A stretch of 11,348 nucleotides of DNA from a candidate division CSSED10-310 bacterium (GTDB taxonomy: Bacteria; CSSED10-310; JAFGDC01): assembly GCA_016932295.1 (NCBI GenBank), contig JAFGDC010000357.1, positions 1-11,348 of the forward strand, given 5' to 3'. The notes beneath the pieces were generated by a model that had not been told where the DNA came from, searched no databases, and saw nothing but the letters and a program-made list of their open reading frames with translations. The position numbers and the translations under genes were made by a program. Below are positions 1 through 5,850 of this stretch, piece by piece. Every line of letters starts with the position of its first letter. The stretch's first letter is position 1.

Positions 1-68
1 AGGATCTGGACGAGGCGGCGGAAGGGCCACCAGAACAGCCATCGGCCCAGTTCGCCGGGGCTGATCAT
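1..68 (-). CDS. Partial CDS, N-terminus of an unidentified protein (runs off left edge)
   Basis: On the minus strand an ATG at 66-68 opens a frame that stays open to the window edge. It begins MISPGELGRWLFWWPFRR and continues LVQIL. Almost every codon ends in G or C, as in the other genes here, which favours this reading over the overlapping plus-strand frame. The Trp/Phe/Arg-rich start looks like the membrane-facing N-terminus of a lipid-A or lysophospholipid acyltransferase, but 22 residues cannot establish that. It starts 64 bases after the stop of the small coiled-coil gene on the same strand, so the two may be cotranscribed. The Shine-Dalgarno signal is weak. The function is unknown from this window. 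Confidence 0.4.
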   Translation of the reverse strand, partial: MISPGELGRWLFWWPFRRLVQI

Positions 69-132
69 GAGGCGCTGTCCACGATGATCGCTTCCATCGA
101 TGGATCGTCACGAGTGTGAAATGGCCCGTTCT

Positions 133-450
133 TCACTCCCCGTCACCGCCGCGCAGCTTCGCGAGCCGGGACTCCATTTCCTCGCGAAGGGATGCCGTAT
201 CGGTCCTGTAACGCGCCTCCAGTTCCTCACGTTTGCCGTGATACTCCGTGGGCGGTACTGCACCGGCGAGTTTGTTGAGTTCGCTCCTGAACATGATTTC
301 ACGTTCGGCGAGTCGCGCGGTATAGGCTGCTTTTATTTCCTCTATACGCGATTTTTGTTCCGGGCTGAGGCGGGTTTCGGACAGTGGTTCACCCTTGTTG
401 GCCATACGTTCCAGGGCGAGTTCCCACGAGGATTTGAGTTTCTCCGACAT
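133..450 (-). CDS. Small coiled-coil protein, uncharacterised (105 aa)
   Basis: A 105-residue, very hydrophilic protein starting [16 protein letters not shown]. Residues about 28-60 and 70-100 are rich in E, K, R and A with heptad-like spacing, so it is probably a helical or coiled-coil protein. There is no signal peptide, membrane segment or catalytic motif, so it is probably cytoplasmic. The 'KLKSSWE.ALE' opening resembles a small conserved family I recall from diverse environmental bacteria with no known function; this was not searched. A strong GGAGGTG (complement of 455-461) lies four bases before the ATG and fixes the start. A same-strand gene begins 64 bases downstream, so a two-gene transcript is likely. 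The plus-strand frame at 100-489 over the same DNA is its shadow. I am confident the gene is real and cannot name a function. Confidence 0.75.
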   Translation of the reverse strand: MSEKLKSSWELALERMANKGEPLSETRLSPEQKSRIEEIKAAYTARLAEREIMFRSELNKLAGAVPPTEYHGKREELEARYRTDTASLREEMESRLAKLRGGDGE

Positions 451-545
451 GCTTCACCTCCATATCCAGAGTGTGCGGTAGCCGGCTGACCGGCGTGGCG
501 GCGGACGGTATAGCCGCCGGTCCCTGTCACAGTTCCCAGGGGTAT

Positions 546-574
546 AAAGTACGTCCGGCGTTTCCAGCCGTCAA
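546..574 (-). promoter_or_regulatory. Possible sigma-70-type promoter for the 105-aa gene
   Basis: Read on the minus strand, TTGACG (complement of 569-574; 5 of 6 consensus) is followed after 17 bases by TACTTT (complement of 546-551; 3 of 6). The -10 element is poor, so this is tentative. It would give a leader of roughly 90 bases before the ATG at 450. Confidence 0.25.
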
Positions 575-602
575 CGGGTACCCAGGCTTCCTCCGCCGCC
601 CC

Positions 603-633
603 GTTCCCGGCCTCGCCGGGAAGTGCCGGGAAC
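603..633. repeat. Three copies of the octamer GCCGGGAA (one inverted)
   Basis: TTCCCGGC at 604-611 is the exact inverse of GCCGGGAA, which occurs at 615-622 and again at 625-632. The two direct copies are 10 bases apart, one helical turn. The first copy and either of the others could form a hairpin: 8 bp with a 3-base loop, or 9 bp (603-611 with 625-633) with a 13-base loop. The array sits between two outward-facing predicted promoters, so a protein-binding operator is more likely than an RNA switch. That role is inference. Confidence 0.5.
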
Positions 634-750
634 AGGAGTTTCTATTGCCTTCCGCGTCCACCATGCCTCGCTGCTCCTATCCCATTCCATCCCCATTGGT
701 CACCACTCCTGTGCCGCTGGTGAACCTCCCCCTCCCTGGTCCGGCCTCTC

Positions 751-779
751 TTCACCGGCATCGGCCATTATGCTATGCT
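751..779 (+). promoter_or_regulatory. Predicted promoter of glpK
   Basis: TTCACC (751-756) and TATGCT (774-779) are separated by exactly 17 bases, each matching 4 of 6 sigma-70 consensus bases. Transcription would begin near 786, leaving a leader of about 78 bases. The same TTCACC -35 with the same 17-base spacing occurs before the acetyltransferase gene at 3165-3193, which supports both predictions. Confidence 0.45.
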
Positions 780-845
780 GTCGCACATTCATGGACGCTT
801 GACCAAGCCGATCAAGCCTTTTCCGCTGGTGATGGGAAAGGGATT

Positions 846-855
846 GGAGGGAGGA
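846..855 (+). promoter_or_regulatory. Ribosome binding site that sets the glpK start
   Basis: The purine-rich GGAGGGAGGA lies eight bases before the GTG at 864. It decides the start, because the frame is open for a further 131 codons upstream. The resulting protein begins exactly where the glycerol kinase family begins. Confidence 0.7.
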
Positions 856-863
856 TACCAGTC

Positions 864-2375
864 GTGAAAGCGGACTACATCGTGGCCATCGATCAGGGTA
901 CCACCGGCAGCAGGGTGTTCGTATTCGATCGGGAGGCGCACATCGTCGCCGGGGCTTACTCTGAGTTCACCCAGTATTACCCGAAACCGGGATGGGTGGA
1001 GCATGATGCCGAGGAAATCTGGCAGGTGACCTGGCGGGTGTTGCAGGAGGCGTTAAATAGCGCCAACGTGCAATGGGCACAGGTCAGGGGTATCGGGATC
1101 ACCAACCAGCGTGAGACCACGGTGGTCTGGGACCGGCTGACCGGGAAGCCAATCCATCGGGCTATCGTCTGGCAATGCCGCCGCACGGCGAAGATCTGTG
1201 ACCAGTTGCGGGAGAAGGGATTGGCGGAGATATTTTCGGCCGCTACCGGACTGGTGCTGGATGCGTATTTTTCCGGCACCAAGGTGAAGTGGTTGCTGGA
1301 TGAGGTGCCGGGTGCGAGGGATCGTGCTGAACGGGGCGGGTTGTGTTTCGGTACGATCGATTCCTGGTTGGTGTGGAACCTGTCCGGTGGCGGATTGCAT
1401 GTGACGGACATGACCAATGCGTCGCGGACGTTAATGTTCAACATTCATACAAGGGAATGGGATGATCGGTTGTTGGCGGAATTAACGGTGCCGAGATCGA
1501 TGTTGCCCGAAGTGAAGTCGTCAAGCGCGGGGTTCGGGAGTACGACACCGGAGTTGACGGGCGTGCCGGTACCCATCGGGGGTATTGCCGGCGATCAGCA
1601 GGCGGCGTTGTTCGGACAGTTATGCGTAGCGCCGGGGATGGTGAAGAACACCTATGGCACCGGTTGTTTCATGGTGATGAACACGGGTGAACGGGCTATT
1701 GCGTCCAAAAATGGGCTGCTCACGACGCTGGCCTGTGCGGCCGATGGTTCTCCATGCTTTGCGTTGGAGGGTTCGGTGTTTATCGCAGGCGCGGCGGTGC
1801 AGTGGTTGAGGGATGAGTTGCGGTTCATCGACGAGTCGGCCAAGTCGGAGAAGCTAGCGGCCCAGGTGGAGGACAGTGATGGCGTGTACGTGGTGCCGGC
1901 CTTTGTTGGGCTGGGTGCGCCGTATTGGGATATGTATGCGAAAGGGGCCATTCTTGGATTGACCAGGGGAACGAATCGGGCGCACATTGCCCGGGCGACA
2001 TTGGAGTCCATTGCGTACCAGTCTCATGATCTGTTGCGGGCCATGGGGCGTGATGCAGGCGTGTCGATCGAGGCGTTGCGGGTGGATGGCGGGGCGTGCC
2101 GAAACAATCTGCTCATGCAGTTTCAGGCGGATATCATGGATTGTCCGGTGGATCGGCCCGCCATGATCGAGACCACCGTGCTGGGTGCCGCGTTCCTGGC
2201 GGGATTGGCGGTAGGCTTCTGGAATGGGGCGGAGGAGCTGGCGCGGTTCCATCGGAGTGAGCGGCGCTTCGAACCGGGGATGGCGGAAGCGGAGCGGGAG
2301 CGCCGGCTGGCGGGCTGGAGGGACGCGGTGAGCCGGGTGCTGGTCCGGCGGGGTGACGATGATCAAACGATGTGA
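864..2375 (+). CDS. glpK: Glycerol kinase GlpK
   Basis: ATP-dependent phosphorylation of glycerol to sn-glycerol-3-phosphate in the cytoplasm, feeding glycerolipid synthesis or, via a dehydrogenase, glycolysis. With the GTG start the protein has 503 residues, against 502 in E. coli, and aligns over its whole length. Visible hallmarks are the phosphate-binding DQGTTGSR (10-17), [12 protein letters not shown] with glycerol-binding R83/E84, W103 in [10 protein letters not shown]135 in [25 protein letters not shown] with catalytic base D244, NTYGTGCF (262-269) and GLGAPYWD (349-356). The loop that binds the allosteric inhibitor fructose-1,6-bisphosphate in E. coli (GGKGGTR) is replaced here by TTPELTG around 227-233. 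The segment that contacts IIA-Glc near residue 475 is also unlike E. coli. Feedback control is therefore probably different; that is inference. No glpF or glpD is adjacent. The 3' end overlaps the next gene. Confidence 0.97.
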   Translation: MKADYIVAIDQGTTGSRVFVFDREAHIVAGAYSEFTQYYPKPGWVEHDAEEIWQVTWRVLQEALNSANVQWAQVRGIGITNQRETTVVWDRLTGKPIHRAIVWQCRRTAKICDQLREKGLAEIFSAATGLVLDAYFSGTKVKWLLDEVPGARDRAERGGLCFGTIDSWLVWNLSGGGLHVTDMTNASRTLMFNIHTREWDDRLLAELTVPRSMLPEVKSSSAGFGSTTPELTGVPVPIGGIAGDQQAALFGQLCVAPGMVKNTYGTGCFMVMNTGERAIASKNGLLTTLACAADGSPCFALEGSVFIAGAAVQWLRDELRFIDESAKSEKLAAQVEDSDGVYVVPAFVGLGAPYWDMYAKGAILGLTRGTNRAHIARATLESIAYQSHDLLRAMGRDAGVSIEALRVDGGACRNNLLMQFQADIMDCPVDRPAMIETTVLGAAFLAGLAVGFWNGAEELARFHRSERRFEPGMAEAERERRLAGWRDAVSRVLVRRGDDDQTM

Positions 2376-2910
2376 GCCGCCGGCAGGCATCGGACCTGCT
2401 GTCGCGTTTTTCGCCGCCCTGTCATCCGCCGTGGACCTGGCGCGGTTGAACCCGCAGCCGTTCTGCCGGTACCGGTCGCGGCCGGAAGCCATTTATGCCG
2501 CGGTGGTGATCGTGGTGATGGGGGCGCTGGCCGCCGCTACGGGACGCCTGGAGCCCGCCGGCTTGCTTTGGAATCCTCCCTTGATGCTGGCCTGGGTCGC
2601 TGCCGGCGCCTGGCTGCTGGTGAATCTGGCGTGGCGTATCTACGGGCTCCGCCTGGAATACCGGGAAATCCTGCTGCTGCTGGCGTTCGTTTCCATCATG
2701 GGCTGGGCGACGGTTGTCCAGTATGTGCCTGTACTGGGTTCACTGCTGTCCAACGGTGGAAAAATATGGGGTGTGGTGACCCTGGTGGCGGCTCTGGAGA
2801 AACTGCACGGCCTGAATCGCAGGCAAGCACTGGTGACGGTGGTGCTGGCGGTGGTGATGATGACGATCCTGTCGCGGTTGATGGTGCCGAACATCTTGCG
2901 ACTGTTCTGA
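2359..2910 (+). CDS. Yip1-like integral membrane protein (about 183 aa)
   Basis: A hydrophobic protein with about five predicted membrane segments. Numbered from a GTG at 2353 they are about 47-63, 77-93, 105-125, 135-149 and 159-177. A soluble N-terminal stretch contains [13 protein letters not shown]. The C-terminal part, [24 protein letters not shown], follows the pattern of the Yip1 domain family ('W...l...g+.e.hglsr..A'), whose bacterial members have no settled function. I recognise the pattern but have not searched it. The start may be ATG 2359 or in-frame GTG 2353. Either way the gene overlaps the end of glpK by 17-23 bases, which implies cotranscription and probably translational coupling. 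A role in glycerol uptake is possible from the position alone, but it does not resemble the aquaglyceroporin GlpF (no NPA boxes). Confidence 0.75.
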   Translation: MIKRCEPPAGIGPAVAFFAALSSAVDLARLNPQPFCRYRSRPEAIYAAVVIVVMGALAAATGRLEPAGLLWNPPLMLAWVAAGAWLLVNLAWRIYGLRLEYREILLLLAFVSIMGWATVVQYVPVLGSLLSNGGKIWGVVTLVAALEKLHGLNRRQALVTVVLAVVMMTILSRLMVPNILRLF

Positions 2911-3015
2911 AGCTGGTGTCTTGAAAGGTACGTAAACTCCCGACGGGTTCCGATGGGGTCGTACCCCGAAAGTTGTAATGTTCGTTGTGAAGTGTTGGTG
3001 TGCAATGTTTCCGGT

Positions 3016-3054
3016 GGTGAGAACCGCTCTCGTCAGGGCTACTCACCGTGTTTT
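3016..3054 (+). terminator. Weak intrinsic terminator candidate after the Yip1-like gene
   Basis: GGTGAG (3016-3021) pairs with CTCACC (3042-3047) across a 20-base loop and is followed by GTGTTTT. The loop is long and the T-run short, so termination would be inefficient if it occurs at all. It lies about 105 bases after the stop codon and before the next promoter, which is where a terminator is expected. Confidence 0.25.
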
Positions 3055-3164
3055 GTCGGGCGATATGATCCATGATAGGAGTTGTGCCGTGTGAAATGGG
3101 TTCTCCGAGCCTGCATACCGTTTTTCCCGATCACCGCCGGCGGATTCAGTGTTGTTGTCCGATG

Positions 3165-3193
3165 TTCACCAATCATCACCGATCGGTTATACT
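3165..3193 (+). promoter_or_regulatory. Predicted promoter of the acetyltransferase-glycosyltransferase pair
   Basis: TTCACC (3165-3170) and TATACT (3188-3193; 5 of 6 consensus) are spaced by exactly 17 bases. This is the best sigma-70-type promoter in the window. Transcription from about 3200 leaves a leader of nearly 90 bases before the ATG at 3288. The hexamer matches the one before glpK. Confidence 0.55.
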
Positions 3194-3287
3194 GAAAACG
3201 AGCGGTGTATCCACCGTTGTGGCGTCATCATGCGTCGTCGGCGGAGCACGGGGATCGTCTCCGCCCGGGTTCAGGAAAGGAGCCGTC

Positions 3288-3878
3288 ATGACCGACAGGG
3301 AACGGATCACACTTGCAAATGGCCGGGAACTCACCTGCGAGGTGCTGGAAGTCGAGGATATCACCGAGTTGGCCGGATTTCTCTGCTCGCTTCCCGATGT
3401 GGTGCGATTTTTTTTGCCGCTGGCAGTGAACGACGCCCAGCAGATGAAGCAATTCGAACTGGCGCTTGCCAGTGGCTCTTATCAGGCAGTACTGGCCAGG
3501 TGCGGCGATGAGGTGGTTGGAGTCGGATTGTTGAAGCGGCCCCGATACGGCTGGTCCGGCAAGGTGGGCGAGATTCTGGTGGCGATTGCACCGCCGTTTC
3601 AGCAGCAAAATCTTGGCCGGCAGTTGGTGCTGCACTTGTTCGACCAGGCGCGCAGCGCGGGTCTCAGGCAGCTCTATTGCTTCGTATTGGCCAAACATAC
3701 CGGGCTCGTCGAATCGTTCGAAAGGGCCGGGTTCCATAAGGCGGCCCTGCTTCGGGATTTCGCCCGGGATGATCTGGGGCGCGCGGCCGATCTGTGTATG
3801 TTGACCCGAAGTGTGGATGACCTGTGGCACAAGATCGAGGATTCCATCAATTTTACCGGCCGGGCCATGGAGCATTGA
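3288..3878 (+). CDS. GNAT-family N-acetyltransferase (196 aa)
   Basis: Predicted cytoplasmic enzyme transferring an acetyl group from acetyl-CoA to an amine; the substrate is unknown. The AGGAAAGGAG at 3273-3282 fixes the ATG at 3288. The fold order is visible: an N-terminal acceptor region, beta4 'EVVGVGLLKRP' (75-85), motif A 'EILVAIAPPFQQQNLGRQL' (95-113) and motif B 'HTGLVESFERAGF' (137-149), the usual 'lYek.GF' element. In motif A the pyrophosphate-binding loop normally reads Q/RxxGxG/A. Here it is Q105-Q-Q-N108-L-G110, so the first glycine is Asn. The C-terminal 35 residues are a helical extension outside the core fold. Its stop codon overlaps the next gene's TTG by four bases, suggesting that the acetyltransferase and glycosyltransferase are made together, perhaps for a modified surface sugar; that link is inference. 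Confidence 0.85.
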   Translation: MTDRERITLANGRELTCEVLEVEDITELAGFLCSLPDVVRFFLPLAVNDAQQMKQFELALASGSYQAVLARCGDEVVGVGLLKRPRYGWSGKVGEILVAIAPPFQQQNLGRQLVLHLFDQARSAGLRQLYCFVLAKHTGLVESFERAGFHKAALLRDFARDDLGRAADLCMLTRSVDDLWHKIEDSINFTGRAMEH

Positions 3879-5248
3879 AAGCCGATCCTGCGCCGGCGCG
3901 CCGCCCGACGCTGGCTCTTTTCGCTCCGATGCCTCCCCTGCGGAACGGCATTGCCGACTATGTGGCGGCGATGTTACCCGGATTGGCCGAACACCGCGAG
4001 GTACATGTTTTCACGGAGTATGATGAGGCGGTGGTGGCGCCACCGGGAGTGCAGGTGCATCCATATCGTGATTTCGAGTGGATGGATGCGAGAGCGCCTT
4101 TCGCGGCGGTGATGTACCATGTGGGCAACAATGTCTGCCATGGATTCATGATGAACTGCCTGTATGTCCACCCGGGGATAGTGGTGCTGCACGACTGGAA
4201 CCTGCACCGTTTCCTCGCCTATTGCCATCTTCGAAAGGGCGATCAAAGGGCGTACATTGATGAGATGGTATATTGCCATGGTGAGAGGGGCCGGCAGGCG
4301 GCACATCTGACCATTCGCGGTTTTTACGCGGAGATGCTGTTTCACCTGTATCCCATGAATCGTCTGGTCATCGAATCGGCGGCCTGCGTGGCGGTGCACA
4401 ATCGGTGGACGGCGCGCCGCATCGGGCTGGACCAGCCGGGAGCGGAGGTGCGGGTGGTGCCGTTTTATTCGTCACGGCCCGTGGCGGCGATGGAGGATGT
4501 GAGGGGGGTGCGCGAAAAATACACACTGGAAGCCGGATTTACGCTTGGTGCATTTGGCATGGTCACCAGCTACAAGGGATTTCGGGAGTTGTTCCAGGCG
4601 CTGGCCGTCCTGCGGCAGCGTGGTGTGCCGGCGCGGCTGCTGGTCGTGGGGGCGCTGGACAATGCCGATGCCTTGCGCGCTCAATGCCGCGAGCAACAGG
4701 TGGAAGAGCTGGTGACTTTCACCGGGTATGTGTCGAAAAGCGAGTTGTGGGCGCTGATGAATGGCGTTGATGTGGGTGTCAACCTGCGGTATCCAACGCA
4801 GGGGGAGACCAGCGCCTGTTTGCGGGAATTGATGAGTTGCGGCCGGGCGGTGATCATTCCCGATTATCGGCAGTTCCGCGAGTATCCCGCGGATTCCTGT
4901 GTGCGGGTGCCGTTGGGTCGGCCGCTGGTAGGAGCACTGGTGGATGTGCTGGAGCGGCTGGCGGCCGATCCTGATGCGCGGCGCGTATTGGGGGAACGGG
5001 CTCGGCGATATGTGCGGGAGCGGGATGCGCCGGCATCGGTGGTGGAGGCATACGAGGGGCTGTTCCATGATTACCCGCGCCGCCGACGACCGGGTTCGTT
5101 ACTGGGGAGGCCCGGGTTGCCGCATCTGAGCGATGTGCGCGCATGGACGGCGGCGCATATCCGCCGGGAATCGGTGCTGGTGGCGGGCGATCCGGATGTG
5201 CCGGAGGATTTACTGGAGGAGCTGTTGCTGGTGGAAGAGAAGAAATGA
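3875..5248 (+). CDS. GT4-type glycosyltransferase (about 457 aa)
   Basis: Predicted GT-B-fold transferase moving a sugar from a nucleotide donor to an unknown acceptor, probably in glycan or lipopolysaccharide synthesis. From a TTG at 3875 it has 457 residues. The N-terminal domain opens with strand 'LALFAPMPPLRNGIADY' (13-29) and includes YHVGNN (81-86) and VLHDWNLHRF (104-113). The donor domain has GAFGMVTSYKGFRELFQAL (225-243), RLLVVGALDN (254-263) and FTGYVSKSELWALMNGVDV. It also carries the acidic-motif region PTQGETSACLRELMSCG (307-323). The two glutamates there (311 and 318) are one residue closer than in the classic EX7E. There is no signal peptide. The tail has an Arg-rich patch (PRRRRPG, 401-407) and an acidic end. 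The TTG overlaps the previous stop (TTGA); GTG 3824 is an alternative start. ATG 3929 would cut the first strand and is unlikely. Confidence 0.85.
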   Translation: MKADPAPARRPTLALFAPMPPLRNGIADYVAAMLPGLAEHREVHVFTEYDEAVVAPPGVQVHPYRDFEWMDARAPFAAVMYHVGNNVCHGFMMNCLYVHPGIVVLHDWNLHRFLAYCHLRKGDQRAYIDEMVYCHGERGRQAAHLTIRGFYAEMLFHLYPMNRLVIESAACVAVHNRWTARRIGLDQPGAEVRVVPFYSSRPVAAMEDVRGVREKYTLEAGFTLGAFGMVTSYKGFRELFQALAVLRQRGVPARLLVVGALDNADALRAQCREQQVEELVTFTGYVSKSELWALMNGVDVGVNLRYPTQGETSACLRELMSCGRAVIIPDYRQFREYPADSCVRVPLGRPLVGALVDVLERLAADPDARRVLGERARRYVRERDAPASVVEAYEGLFHDYPRRRRPGSLLGRPGLPHLSDVRAWTAAHIRRESVLVAGDPDVPEDLLEELLLVEEKK

Positions 5249-5850
5249 ATCGGATGACCTTTGATGGTTACTACCGGCAACGCCGGTGCGCAGGTTAACG
5301 AGAGTTACAGGGGAAAATATTTACGCGAAAACGCATGGGTGCGCAAGAATGCTGGAGGCCGTTGAATGTTCGGGATGCTTCATCCGCCGCGTCTTTCGAT
5401 AGCTTTGTGAGTCGAGTCGGACTACTCTCTTTCCGGAGGTTCGGGTTGCCTCCAGTAACGATTCCCGTGGAAGCGCTTCTCGCGATTCCCTGGCAACCGC
5501 GTTCGGGCTTATCGCCACCCGCCGGTAATCGTGTCAGACACCCAGCCGTACAAGAGTGTTCACCACTCACATCACTCGTCATTGCGTTTGTCGACCGCCG
5601 TTGTCCCTCTGTTCATGCCTTATTGTGCAGCTTATGATCCAGGATCTGGTCCAGGTTATTCTCATTCCCCAATTTCTTGATCCGCAATCCGCGCTTCCCT
5701 GTCCGCCGCCAGGCTGTCCCCCGTCGTTCTGCTTGTTGGCCTCGGGTTATTGCTTCTCGGCGCAAGACACTCCAATAATGGAAAGGCATTGTCCGGAAAA
5801 CCAGTAGATGTTTGGTACGACAGCATCGTGTGATCGACGCAGGGTGGTTG
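5249..5850. other. Convergent spacer with no intact gene; possible gene remnants
   Basis: This 602-base stretch lies between convergent genes. An ATG at 5245 overlaps the glycosyltransferase stop (ATGA) but its frame ends after 17 codons at 5298. Within it ACCGGC/GCCGGT (5273-5287) forms a 6-bp hairpin without a T-run. From 5681 to 5833 a plus-strand frame without a usable start encodes a hydrophobic stretch (SPVVLLVGLGLLLLGA) and then a polar tail ending PVDVWYDSIV. This resembles a signal anchor from a decayed gene. Longer frames at 5335-5637 (plus) and 5295-5582 (minus) have low-complexity, unfamiliar products and no ribosome binding site. Confidence 0.45.

Larger units (their letters stand above)
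451..863. other. Divergent intergenic regulatory region
   Basis: This 413-base stretch separates the minus-strand coiled-coil gene from plus-strand glpK. The plus-strand frame is open from 471 through glpK, but the residues it would add have no family resemblance, and the ribosome binding site just before 864 marks the real start. The region holds a plus-strand promoter (751-779), a possible minus-strand promoter (546-574) and, between them, a triple octamer array (603-633). A tandem GGCTTGATC/GGCTTGGTC lies on the minus strand around 801-818. I see no RNA gene or transposon end. Confidence 0.6.
2911..3287. other. Intergenic region between the glpK pair and the acetyltransferase pair
   Basis: No convincing gene lies here. 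Frames open across it on either strand lack ribosome binding sites and family resemblance. It holds a small hairpin at 2955-2967 (GGGGT/ACCCC), a terminator-like stem at 3016-3054 and a good promoter at 3165-3193. The frame of the acetyltransferase is open upstream to 3072, but its ribosome binding site places the start at 3288. Confidence 0.6.

Noticed and set aside
3..119. Plus-strand frame open from the left edge to a TGA at 117-119, an acidic C-terminus-like peptide
   Set aside because: It is antisense to a minus-strand frame with much stronger G/C third-position bias, and its own third positions look random. A real 3' end here cannot be fully excluded.
603..633. Riboswitch or attenuator formed by the alternative hairpins
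   Set aside because: The predicted glpK transcript starts about 150 bases downstream and the predicted minus-strand promoter points away from it, so the stems are probably not in either RNA. An operator is the simpler reading.
471..863. In-frame upstream extension of glpK by 131 codons
   Set aside because: The extension is Pro-rich and resembles no family. Glycerol kinase homology begins exactly at the GTG with a good ribosome binding site, and a promoter lies inside the extension.
1854..2492. A 212-residue minus-strand frame opposite the end of glpK
   Set aside because: It lies antisense to strongly recognised glpK sequence. Its Arg/His/Pro-rich product is typical of a shadow of a GC-rich gene.
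3228..3875. A 215-residue minus-strand frame opposite the acetyltransferase
   Set aside because: It is almost exactly antisense to a recognised GNAT gene that has a promoter and ribosome binding site; the product resembles nothing.
4472..5068. A 198-residue minus-strand frame opposite the glycosyltransferase
   Set aside because: His/Pro-rich product antisense to the donor domain of a clear glycosyltransferase.
5335..5637. A 100-residue plus-strand frame in the convergent spacer
   Set aside because: No ribosome binding site, no family resemblance and no codon bias; treated as non-coding spacer.
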